Of a DNA stretch of 64,000 nucleotides, positions 11,901 through 21,550 are shown in pieces. The position numbers and the translations under genes were made by a program. Numbering within the stretch: position 1 is the stretch's first letter; each line of letters opens with the position of its first letter. Under the pieces are notes generated by a model. That model was not told the origin of the DNA, did no database searches, and saw only the letters and a list, made by a program, of their open reading frames with translations. This DNA comes from Acanthornis magna (Eukaryota > Chordata > Aves > Passeriformes > Acanthizidae). Where the stretch lies: contig JAWUZG010000056.1 in the NCBI GenBank assembly GCA_036785705.1, positions 13,192,501 to 13,256,500 of the forward strand. Reading direction: 5' to 3'.

Positions 11901-14614
11901 CTTTTGGCTCTCCAAGGAACCTTGTGTTTCCCAGCTCTGTAATGGAGGCTGTGGGAGATGGTTTGGGTTTGTTTTCCTTTGGGAACGTAGTTGCCAGGCA
12001 ATTATTTTACACCCTGTAGCACTGCAGACATGTCTCTTCAAGTCCAATCTCTTACCACATAACTGAGAAAATGTATTTTACATTAAAAAGAAGCCTTTTG
12101 AAAAGGGCCTTCAGGCATAAAGTCAATGTGTTTTCTATATATAACCCAGTATTATTAATACAATGAACTTAACTGTAGACTCTGTGGGTGAATATGACTT
12201 GATCATTGGAGATACGAACAATATGATATTCATTTTCAATGTACTGTGTCTCTAGCTCCATAATGGTCTTCCCAGCCTTCAGTTCATTCCTTAGTGATAA
12301 AGTGGGGCAAGAGGGTGAAGCAGGTCTGTGGATTGTATTTTTGCTGAGCACTAATATAAAATAAACAGCCTATAGAGAAAACAAATTTACCTTGGTTCAA
12401 AAAGGCCAAGGTCTGTAGATTTGAGACGGACAGGAATGATGAATGTGAGCATGTATTATTGAAATAAGTGCAGAATGGCACGGCATAAGCTTCCGTGGAT
12501 TTAGTTACAGGAGTTGCAATATAAGTTGCTTTGGCTGGAAAATATTAAGGTGGTGATTGATTTCTTTTTTTTGGTGTGGGTCATTTATCACTGCGTTATG
12601 TGAGGTATTTTCCTTTTTCAATCACTGAAGAGTGTTTAAGGGTGGTGTTAGGAGGCCCCTTTAGCCTGTTTGATGTCAGCCTCCTAAGTCCTCTGATCCA
12701 AATGCACGTGTGCAGCCTCCTGTGGCTCAGTACAAGGAGATGGTGCAAGCATGGTCCAAGTTTTAATCACTTCGTGTTACTGTGTGTTGCAGTGTGCTCA
12801 CAGAAGGCCAGAAGGCTGGGTTACATGACCTTTTTTAGATGCCCAGCCTGCGTTCTGCATGAGCAGGTGCCCAGACCGGTGAAGTTTTCAGTGGTCCAGT
12901 GACTGATGTAGTACAGTCTGGAGGAGCATGAACTTGTGGAGTGACAACAGCCACACAGCTGATCTCTCCAAAGCCAGAGCTGTATCTTAGTGGAGCTGCT
13001 GCTAAAAACTGGGCAGGAGATGTCTGGAGGAGGTGAAATGGGAATGATGGAAACTGGCAGTGAGGCTGGTGTGACTGAAGGCTGAGTACAGTGCTGCAGG
13101 TCGAGTTCTTGCTGGTCAGAGCCCCAGTGACCTGCTGAGGGCTGATCTGTAGGACAGATGTGAGCACACGAGGGTGGCAGGCAAGGTGCAGCTTGCACAT
13201 TCCCATAGGAAGCTGTAGTTTCAGTGCTGTTCCCATTATCCTGGGTGCTGGCATGTGCCACGATTGAAATGCTGGCCCTGCCTCTGTCCTTGTGCCTGCT
13301 CCTGTGGGTGGTTTCACACCAGTCCCTTCTTGGGGTCAGACCGCACGATCTGCTCTATCTTGTCTGCATGAGTTTTGCTGGGTGTTGTCTTTGCTTCCTG
13401 CTAACCCTTTTGATCTCGGGTTAGAAGCTTTTTTTAACTAAATACCCTCTTAGCCGATTCTTTCCATCCCTGACTAAACAGCTGTGTAAGTTGACAGGAG
13501 TCAGGAAGCGGCAGCTTCAGAGCTGCTGGTGTTTCCTGCTGTGTTTTAGCAGGAGGTTGTCCATGGCCCTGCTCTTAAACCAGAGTCCACGTGGGCTGTG
13601 CTCTCGAGTCACCAACCTGGCCTCGGCACACAGGGACTTGTATAATCCTCACAGCCTTTTCACATGACATCAGTATTTTTCAGGGACCTGTCCTGTTCTT
13701 TTGCAGCGTTTTATGTAACTCTGGATAAACAGAGTTAGTATCTGGGAGCGGTGATGGCTGATCTGCTGGGGAGCAGGATTGTGGAAGGAAATACCGGCAG
13801 GAGAGTGTTTTTATCCCACAGTTACAAGGGCACCATGGGCATCCCACATGGAAACTGCAAGTATTTAGTCAGGTTATACCTTCTATGCAGGAAGTCCCAT
13901 AAAGGTGGAGCTGAAAGAATGATTCTAGCCATGGGCAGGGGTTTATTTTGCATAAATGCAGGTGACACATCTGCTATGCTAATGCTGATTTTGTAGTTGG
14001 TCTCTGTAAGGTCACAGCCAATGTCATAGTAAGAATTTGGGCTGTGCTGTCTGGGCTGCAGCCACCCTGGATAAAATGCATTTGTGTTCTTGTTGTTCTC
14101 TGGCTAAAAATCTTCATGTTGACAATTTATTTCCCAGCCGTATTTTTATTTTGGGATTTTTTTTTTTGTTCTCTTCACTATGACTGTCAGTTTTGGAGAC
14201 TGCTTTGCTGATGCTGGTCTCAGCATTTTGTACTTGGATGCTATTTTCTTCTGGATGCTCAAGGCTGGTATGATGGATTTGTTCTTTTACCATACCCCCC
14301 TGCTCCTCATAACCCACTTAGCAAAGGCAGAGCTGGTAGCACTGGGTAGCAGTGCTACAGCCAGAAGGAGCAAACTGGGAAATGCCCTGTGGTCTGGCCA
14401 GAGGAATAAGGAGAACTGCCAGCTTTTGTCAAAAGGGTTGGAGTTTGCCCTGTGTTGTCCTCCTCCTTCTGCTTTTGTTTCAGTCATTACTTTGGGGAAA
14501 AGGAAGAAGGTGGGTGATGGTAGGGGATGGTGAGACTCTTTTTCCCTACTGTGAGTGGTTTAGCTTTTGTAAAAAGGAAAAGTATGGCTGAAGTCCCACT
14601 GAAATAAGAGTGGA
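5954..14614. other. Intronic sequence, no gene seen
   Basis: About 8.6 kb of intron without a supportable exon, RNA gene or clear transposon. The part at 7318-7380 carries clustered homeodomain-type TAAT cores. The minus-strand open frames at 12821-13317 (146 and 160 codons, overlapping in two frames) fall in a mildly GC-rich stretch and have no recognisable domain. Confidence 0.65.
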
Positions 14615-14690
14615 ATGAGAACTGGGATTCTGGGTTCGGTTCCCTGATTTATCACCAATTTACTGTCTCTGTCACTGTGAATTGCACTTG
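14615..14690 (+). repeat. MIR-like ancient SINE fragment (5' core)
   Basis: The words TGGGTTCGGTTCCCTGATTT and CACTGTGAATTGCACTTGG fall in the order expected of the MIR core (a TGGGTTCGAATCCC word, then a 'tgtgacctTGGGcaagtcactt' region). Divergence is high. A further weak match, CCTTGGGAAATCACTT near 14880, may belong to a second fragment. Confidence 0.45.
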
Positions 14691-15210
14691 GAAATGGTGT
14701 GGGTTTTTGTATCTGAAATCCAGCTGTCCAAAATCTGACCCTTTTGAGATCTGGCACCCACATGTTTCTAAACACCATCCTGCTTTCTAGCCACTTGTAT
14801 GTATGTATGGTAAAAGCCTAAAATTTGGCAGCCAGGTCGAAATGTGGGAGACTTCCAAAGCTAGTTAATACCAGTTGGCCTTGGGAAATCACTTCTGCTG
14901 GCTTTCAATCTTCCAGCCTAAATTATTCCATCAGAAATTAATTTTGTTGACTGTACTTGTCTCATTAATAGTTGGCTCTCTACCTCAGTTTACACAGCTG
15001 TAATGAGTAATCATGACTTTCCCATCTAGGTGCAGCTCAGGAATGAGCACCACAGACACAATTTTGCATGCTCAGAGCTGTATATTGATCTTGGAGAGAT
15101 TCAGAATTGTCGGAATTGGTGTTCACGGGACCCCAGCACCAGCCCCATTAGACCACACCTTGCAATCCAACCAGTCCTGTGCTGTGGATGATAAATCCTT
15201 ATCCATGGTG

Positions 15211-15279
15211 GAAGGCTTGGAACTGCAGATCATCTTTAAGGTCCTTTCCAGTCCAAACCATTCCGTGGTTCTGAGTCAC
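15211..15279 (+). mobile_element. CR1 LINE 3' tail, short fragment
   Basis: The order GGCTTGGAACT, AGATCATCTTTAAGGTCC, TTTCCAGTCCAAACCATTCC, then GTGGTTCTGAGTC matches the 3' end of bird CR1, which normally ends in a short ATTCTATG-type repeat. Only about 70 bases are recognisable; the 5' side grades into unassigned sequence. It is in the same orientation as the gene. Confidence 0.75.
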
Positions 15280-15284
15280 ACGGG

Positions 15285-15545
15285 TGCCTGGTGGATCTGC
15301 CCGCGGCAGTGGGATGTTGTCTGCATCCCTCCTCCTTGGCCTGCCTTGCTCTGAAAATACCAAAATCGTGTTTTCCAGCAGCGTCCGTGCTCACCTGCTG
15401 GGCTGTCTCAGCTGCCACACAGGGCTGGGAGCAGCAGTGTCCCTGTTGGATGTGACTCCAGCAGCACTCGCCGAGGCTGCCGCAGCGGGGACAGGCTGTG
15501 CCGTGCCCTCGCACAGGGGACACCGCTGTCCCTCGTGAGTCACTG
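15285..15545 (+). other. GC-rich intronic patch with moderate CpG content
   Basis: By eye about 13 CpG dinucleotides lie in roughly 260 bases, in a neighbourhood that is otherwise CpG-poor. Both strands are open over 75-143 codons here, as expected of GC-rich DNA. There is no recognisable protein, and no TATA or initiator arrangement convinced me. Confidence 0.4.
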
Positions 15546-16431
15546 AGCTGTTTGATCCCAAACCTGCACCTGGTGCTGCAGGCCAAGTGCTGGTCTCCTC
15601 TCCCTCTGACACGCACACCTGGCTTTGGTGTGGGAGGAATTACTGCTCCTGCACTGCCTTTGTTCATGGGATTTGGTTTTTAGGTTCCTTTCTCCTTGCC
15701 TTCCTCAGCTCTTGGCTCTTTAGTGGGGCAGGATGACATTGGTGGTAGTATAAAGTGATAACTGCCTGTATGAGAGAAGGCTGGATTTTCAAAAAACATT
15801 AGAACAGTCCAGTGTTGGAGATCTGACTTGGACACTTATCAGAGTCAGGTTTGGGAGCTTTTGCTTATGCAAAGCAGCAGAAGTGTGTTGTTTCCATTTT
15901 CCATTTTGTTGCCGATGGGGCTGTCTTTGTCCAACTGTGCCCTGGTGTACCCTGGCAGAGGCAAACTGCCCCCGGAGAAGAGCTGCTGTCAGAATACTTT
16001 AAAGTCGGTCAGGCTGGCTCCTGCTTCGTGAGGTTTATCAGCAAAGATTTTCAGTGCCTCCAGTGGGAGGCTATTTTTGTTCTATCCAGGGGCTACCTTC
16101 TGCTCTGAGGTCTTTATCACTTTTTTTTTGGAATAGAGAAACCTGCCTCTTTTAGGACAACCTTAAATACCTTCATCTTTTGCAGTCTGAAAAACTAGGT
16201 AGTTTTTTATTCAAGATAAAAGTTTTTGGCATTTCTGTGACAAGTTCAAGATTTCTTTTGTTGCATTTTTACTGTATAAAAGGGACAGTGCCATAGACAT
16301 GAGAGTACTGTGTTTTCTCCCTTGAGCAGGGCTGACAGCAAGTGAGGTACTTAATGGTTCATCCTTCATGCTCTGATCAGTGCTCTGACTGTTACAGAAA
16401 ATCCACGTTGTGTTTCACTGCACCATGTAAT
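15546..16431. other. Intronic sequence, no gene seen
   Basis: Unique intron DNA between the GC-rich patch and the old CR1 copy. A 9-nt T run lies near 16120. No exon or RNA signal is seen. Confidence 0.65.
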
Positions 16432-16880
16432 CAAGATTGGAAGAGCTCTCAAGAGATGATCTGGTTCATTTTCCTGCCCCATGGCAAGATCAGTCATACC
16501 TGTCTTTCCTGACAGATGCTGGTCTGTGCTCTGTTAAAGACCTCTGCAGCCTTTCCAGGCAGCATATTTCAGTGCCTTACAATCCCTACCAGTAAAATCT
16601 GGTTTCTCCCCACCTCGTATCTAACCTGGATCATCTCTGCTGCAGTTTAAACTTGTCACTTCTTGTCCTGTCCATTTTTAATACAAAGAACAGGTCATTC
16701 CTTTTTGCAGCAATGTTAAATATTTGAAGACTATTCATGTGCTTCTCTCTTCTTAGTGTTAAATACCCACAATTTGTTAAATCATCCCTTCTTCATGGTG
16801 GATTTAAATCTTCTATGCAAACCTTAATTGGCCTGTCTCCTCAAAAATACTCTGTGACGATCCCAGTCATTAACTAATCC
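16432..16880 (-). mobile_element. Old CR1 LINE 3' region, antisense to the gene
   Basis: The reversed CR1 3' untranslated pattern is readable across about 450 bases: TTGGAAGAGCTCTCAAGAG, GATGATCTGGTTCATTTTCC, TGACAGATGCTGGTCTGTGC, TTAAAGACCTCTGCAGCC, TTTCAGTGCCTTACAATCCC, ATCTAACCTGGATCATCTC, CAGTTTAAACTTGTCACTTC and TTGTCCTGTCC, all in the order seen in amniote CR1 copies. Divergence is high, suggesting an old insertion. It lies about 600 bases upstream of exon 2. Confidence 0.8.
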
Positions 16881-17461
16881 ACAAACAGTTTAAACCCTTT
16901 GATCAGCATTTTATTTATATACTTTAGTAAAAGCATTCGGTGCCAGCCAAACTGCCTATTAGTACATCACTGTCTCTGACTGGCTCGATGGCCTTGTGCT
17001 GGTGTGCAAGCAAAGAATCCACAGGGTTTTCTGCTGCTCTCTAACTGCATTTCATCCCAAGGGAAAGGTTTGGTGCCTGGCAGGATGTGAACCTCAGTGT
17101 GGTTCGTGCCTTGGTTCTGTGGGGCAGTGCACTGTGAGGGCTGTGCCTTCAAATAGAAAGGGAGCTCAAAGACAGGCTAACAAATCATGGAGTCATGGGT
17201 GTCTGCAGGCATCCAAAATACACCCTGATGGGCACAGGAATTCGGAAGTGGCCATGTGCTCGGACAGGTGGTAGGCTGTGAAATGTCACTTGGTATTAGG
17301 CCCTTCTGATGTGGCTGTATTTGAACAGTCAGGTCATGCTTGGAGGTCAGCAGTGATTTGGATGTCCTTGATGGGTATGTTTTCAGCTCCAAGGAAAAGT
17401 CAAGGAAATTTACACTTTAACAGTACACGTGGAGAGAACGGAAGGCACGGAATGTAATTTT
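16881..17461. other. Intron end before exon 2, no gene seen
   Basis: Nothing recognisable apart from the approach to the acceptor. Several plausible branch-point words (for example TTTAACAG near 17417 and TGTAATTT near 17453) exist, but I cannot choose between them. Confidence 0.6.
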
Positions 17462-17482
17462 CTCTTGATTTCTCTGTTGCAG
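17462..17482 (+). promoter_or_regulatory. SLCO3A1: 3' splice acceptor of SLCO3A1 exon 2
   Basis: A pyrimidine-rich stretch (CTCTTGATTTCTCTGTTG) ends in CAG at 17480-17482, directly before the first conserved codon of the transporter exon. The tract is interrupted by few purines and no other AG lies between it and the exon. The exon side begins GTGAGT, so the acceptor abuts a sequence matching the 5' splice-site consensus. The boundary is fixed by the protein match: residues after it are transporter, those before it are not. Confidence 0.9.
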
Positions 17483-17948
17483 GTGAGTGTTTTAACCACC
17501 TTGGAGCGGCGATTCAACCTCCAGAGTGCTGACGTGGGCGTCATTGCCAGCAGCTTCGAGATTGGCAACCTGGCCCTCATCCTCTTTGTGAGCTACTTCG
17601 GAGCCCGAGGACACCGGCCCCGCTTGATAGGATGTGGAGGGATAGTCATGGCCTTGGGTGCCCTCCTTTCTGCCTTGCCTGAATTTCTGACCCACCAGTA
17701 CGAGTACGAATCGGGAGAAATCCGCTGGGGTGCTGAAGGGAGGGATGTGTGTGCTGTCAACGGGTCCACCAGCGATGAGGGACCAGACCCGGACCTTATC
17801 TGCAGGAATAGGACTGCTACCAACATGATGTACTTGCTGCTCATCGGGGCACAGGTCCTCCTGGGCATTGGTGCTACCCCTGTCCAGCCCCTGGGAGTTT
17901 CCTACATCGATGACCACGTGAGGCGGAAAGATTCCTCCCTGTACATAG
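17483..17948 (+). CDS. SLCO3A1: SLCO3A1 internal exon (exon 2 by human numbering), partial CDS
   Basis: This exon encodes part of a sodium-independent organic anion transporter of the plasma membrane; OATP3A1 is known to carry prostaglandins, thyroxine and other organic anions. The exon reads 155 codons in phase 0 and ends one base into the next codon. Seen in order: a TLERRF segment just after TM1 (residues 1-15), TM2 with VSYFG (about 18-41), the GHRPR loop (43-47), TM3 with GCGGIVMALGALL (about 48-69), an acidic extracellular loop (70-113), and TM4 through QPLGVSYIDD (about 114-144). Two N-glycosylation sequons, N93 (NGS) and N109 (NRT), lie in that loop. The RWGAEGRDVC and DPDLICRNRTATNMMYLLLIG stretches agree with what I recall of human SLCO3A1 and not with other SLCO members. 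The family WIGAWW signature belongs to a later exon and is absent. The open frame continues 18 codons upstream, but that part is intronic and begins with GTG, so it is not a start. Confidence 0.95.
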
Positions 17949-17954
17949 GTAAGG
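17949..17954 (+). promoter_or_regulatory. SLCO3A1: 5' splice donor of SLCO3A1 exon 2
   Basis: The exon ends ...TACATAG and is followed by GTAAGG, a good donor hexamer. Splitting after the first G of a glycine codon is phase 1 and fits the family, where LYIG continues into the next exon. The frame stays open only four codons past the junction. Confidence 0.9.
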
Positions 17955-19192
17955 CTCTCTGAACTTCCTCTCGTGGGCTGGCATCTGGCTCTTGTTCCCT
18001 GTTTGATGCCAGTGGAAGGGATGCCTCAAGGCCTCTTCTCCGTGTGCTGCTGTGCTTTTGAAGGTAACTTGGCTTGGGTCTCTGCATCAAGCAGCAGGGA
18101 AGCACAGTGGTGTTTGCTTATATTGTAGCAATGGTAAAGGTTGACAGCCATTGTGATAATTACTGGATGATGGGGCAGATGCTCATTCCTTCTTTTGTGT
18201 TTGTCTAGATTGCTTTAAATTCTGATTTTAGTGGCTTATGGCTGGAGAATTTATGGTGGCTTAGCTGAAGAGCTTTCAAGTGGTGTGCGTGATGGTGATT
18301 AATTTTTTTATTTTGTTTTCTTTCTCACAAGATCCCCTAGTTCTCCTCCTGTTACAAAGCATGTGTCTGACTGATCACTGCAGTCTAAGGAGACTGAGAG
18401 GGCACACATGTCTTGTCACTACCACTGTCCCATTTTAGCAAGGAAGTGTCAGCTATAGAGTAGGTGCTGTGACCCAGGATGCTGTGGCAGGACCCTCGAT
18501 AATGTGATCCCTGTAACGGAATGGGATGTGGAAGCTGGTGAGGTCTATTTTCAGATACAGTGAGCCTGAAGTAGAACTGATGGTTCTGGTGATCATGTTG
18601 CAAAATTCTTTCAGATGGTTAAGCGATGAAATTTGCCTTTGATTACCCATGAAACATCTCAGTTATTGGGCTAAAGTGCTTATGGGTTTCAGCAGTCATT
18701 TCCCCTCCCAGCAGCTTTAAAGAGGATGTTGTTGGTGAAGTTTTCTTTGAAAAAATGTACCAGCTTGGCACATTCCTCTTCGTGCAGAGCTTGTCACTGG
18801 ATAAGCTGCTCCAGTGCAATAAATCAGTGGACTGTGTGCTACCATTAAAGAGATCCTTCTGCACTTGTTGGTATAATCCTGGTAACCAATAGTGTGCCCT
18901 TGTTCCATCATCCCCATCTTGACATGACTTTCAGCTGAATGGGTGATCCTATTCCTGTTTGGGGTTTTTTTTCCAAAGGCATTTTTATCACATTTCCAAG
19001 CTGGGTGTGGCCATTGACAGCAAAGTTTAGCAGTCCTGCTGACTTTTCAAGTGCTGTTCAGTGTCTTGGGATAGTGCTGAAGCCTGTTGGAAAGTCACTG
19101 CATAGCGTGGCATTCCTGGATGTATTGCTGTTTCACTTAGGGCTTCGACTGTGTATTCAAAACATGCCCCTGCTTTTTCATAGCTGGCCGTA
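17955..19192. other. Intronic sequence after exon 2, no gene seen
   Basis: No second exon, repeat family or RNA gene is recognisable in the first 1.2 kb downstream of the donor. Confidence 0.65.
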
Positions 19193-19235
19193 AAATCATA
19201 GTATTTCAGCATTTAGGTTTGTCCTTGGATCATTA
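19193..19235 (-). mobile_element. Possible CR1 3' end fragment, antisense
   Basis: AAATCATAGTATTTCAGCATTTAGG followed by TTTGTCCTTGGATCAT resembles the reversed CR1 end ('aatcatagaatcatttaggttggaaaagaccttta agatcat'). The match is short and imperfect, and the following bases do not continue convincingly. Confidence 0.35.
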
Positions 19236-19720
19236 CTCATCTTCACTTGGTTCTGTAAGTGTTTGTGAGGGATCCACTGGACAAAGAAGGATGATGTGTA
19301 AAATACAAGATACTGTACAACCCAAAGGTGAATAATGAGACTGAATTCACTGGAGCAACCGTGCCAACACCATAAATGATGAGCTGGAATTAAGAGTGAT
19401 TCTAAGATTATCTATTATAAATAACTATATAGGGGAGCAGCAGCTTCGTTCAGTCTGTTCCATGGGCATTTTTTAAGCAATGCTTCATGTCTTGAGAACA
19501 GGCTGGAGGAGGGTTTATGAGAGGAGGATTAGGAAGAGTGATTCTTCTTGTTACTGAGATACATTCATCTTGTATGCTAAAATAACGTCTTTAAAGTTGG
19601 CAGTTCAACTGTAGCTGGGAAAATACTTCCAGAAAATTATTTCTGCTTACTATATGCTGCTTTATTATTTTTCCTTCAGAGATAAGTTTCTACCCGTGTT
19701 TGATGCTACATGTGTAGTTT

Positions 19721-19746
19721 AAAAACAAACAAACAAACAAAGAAAA
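19721..19746 (+). repeat. (AAAC)n microsatellite
   Basis: AAAAACAAACAAACAAACAAAG is a short AAAC repeat, followed by further A and AC-rich sequence to about 19780. Confidence 0.9.
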
Positions 19747-19780
19747 AAACCCATGCCAAAAAAACCCACCACAAAACCCC

Positions 19781-21433
19781 AAGCATTTTGGGGTTGTTTG
19801 CTTTCTGGGTTTAGCTATGAAAATCATAATCTGAATTTCTACATCTGAATTATGGATTGCAGAAGAGTGCCTGTGTATGCACACTCAGTCAGCAATGAAG
19901 TTTAATTTCTGCCCTGTCCTAGCCTATCCATCACAAGTAGGGTTTCAGATATTGGATGATTAATTCATCTATCAACTTGCAATCAATTTGGCTTGTGAAA
20001 ATAAAAGCTAACAGGAAAAAAATCTATTCCATGAATGATTATAAATAGAGAAGAAGCTACAGGAAGTGTCATCTTAATGTTTGTGGATATTCGAGCGGAG
20101 GTCAGATTGCTCAGTTTAAATGTTGTTTGAGAATCACTTGCTCAGACTTGTCTTTAACTGATTATTTTTGTTGATGTCATCAATGCAGTTTTCAGTGGCC
20201 TTAGAAGAAAGCTGGCTGAGCAGCTTACCCACTTCATTCTGCTCTGTTTCGCAGAGGAAATAACTGCAGAGTGGATACTGTCACTGTGCTATATTTATAT
20301 CAGTTTGCTTTCTCATAATAGCACACTCACTCAGTGGGGGCTATGTGTGACCAGATGAAATGTTTTTGGGTAAGTTCCCTCAGTTGAAATTAGGGGCAAA
20401 TCTGGCATAGATTGTTCTCTCAGGATAGGAACTAATTAATAACAGTGATAATAGTCTGGCTGAACTTTCTAGAATGACTGGCTGCTGCTGAGAAATGATA
20501 ATTTTGACCAGTTTGTGCTGTCTGTAGTTATTGTTTACATGGAGTCTGTGTGTGCTGCATTGGGCTGGACTGTAGCTGAGGGTTAGAAGCAGTCTCTCAA
20601 CCTGACAGCTAAGGACTAGTCATCGTTCACCTCTGCAATAAAAACCCTATTGTGTCTCAAGGCAGTGAATTAGAAATAAGTCAGTGCACTGAGAGGGTTT
20701 TTTTTTCTGCTTCTGAGTTGTATGAGAGTTAAGTGGAGTAATAATATAATATCTAATACAGTCACTTTGCAGTGAAATGACAAGAGAGGAAGACTCCTCT
20801 GCTTATTAAAAAAAAGTCCAAACCCCAAGGACACCCACCCCAGCCTTCTTTTTGTGTTAATACTCATGGGTGCGCAGAAGAATGCAGATGTGATACCATA
20901 TGGAGTTTAAAGTGATGCTTGGGCTTTAATCATTAGTGGGACTAATAGCATCTGTGGAGTGTAATATTTTTCTGGCTATGAAGCCCATCAGATTTCTCTT
21001 GTGGTCTCTGCAGTGACAGGCACACAGGAGGCTGTGGGCAGCGCACCTCTTTTGTGTGTCCTTTGAAGTCAGAGATTGCTCAGGCTTGTGCTCTGCCAAG
21101 GAGGTGGGGATTCATGGAGTTTCTTAATTAGAGAGGCAGGGGTGAGATGCTACAGGAATATTCTTCCGCATGGGCTGCTGACTTGCAGTTTCATGTTTCT
21201 TGAACTAATGGCAGATTCTCTTTGGTGCCTGAAATGTGTTGCTACCCAACCCAAAAAGATTCTGTTGCTGTAGTAACCAGGCCTAGGAAAAAGGGCTGTG
21301 TTTTAGTAACCCAGGGCAGAATGAATCAAAGAGATGAGTGTGTGAAAGTACACACCAAAGTATGTTCAAAAGGGAAACACATTTGTGCTGTAGCAGGGTT
21401 AGAAAGATTGTGGCACCGTGCCTGGTCTGGCTG
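19781..21433. other. Intronic sequence, no gene seen
   Basis: Unique intron DNA. There are AT-rich stretches near 19920-20060 and 20390-20460. No exon, RNA or repeat family is recognised. Confidence 0.65.
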
Positions 21434-21550
21434 ATCACAGAGTCATGGAGTAGTTTGGGATGGAAGGGACCCCCAGGATCATCCAGCTCCTAGCCCTGCT
21501 GTGAGCAGGGACACCTTTCTCTTGAACAGGTTGCTGGTCAAGTGAAGCCT
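21434..21550 (-). mobile_element. CR1 LINE 3' end, antisense to the gene
   Basis: ATCACAGAGTCATGGAGTAG, TTTGGGATGGAAGGGACCCC, GGATCATCCAGCTCCTAGCC, CTGTGAGCAGGGACACCTTT and TTGAACAGGTTGCTGG follow the order of the reversed bird CR1 3' end ('atcatagaatggtttgggttggaagggacc...caaccccctgccatgggcagggacacctt'). The copy is 5'-truncated, as is usual for CR1. Confidence 0.88.

Larger units (their letters stand above)
1..17482 (+). other. SLCO3A1: Intron upstream of SLCO3A1 exon 2 (3' part)
   Basis: No protein-like exon, RNA gene or promoter could be supported in these 17.5 kb. The stretch is assigned to the intron between the first coding exon and exon 2, because exon 2 starts mid-protein and the first exon is not in the window. 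It holds T-run homopolymers, one 28-bp tandem duplication, an MIR-like fragment, a short CR1 tail and one longer old CR1 piece close to the exon. Open frames of 60-160 codons on both strands lack recognisable domains and look like chance. Confidence 0.85.

Noticed and set aside
12821..13317. Overlapping minus-strand ORFs of 146 and 160 codons
   Set aside because: Two frames are open over the same GC-richer DNA, with no domain, no homology that I recognise and no splice framework.
17429..17482. In-frame 18-codon extension upstream of the SLCO3A1 exon (an apparent start at 17429)
   Set aside because: It begins with GTG and not ATG, contains the polypyrimidine tract and acceptor, and does not match the transporter. 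It is intron read-through.
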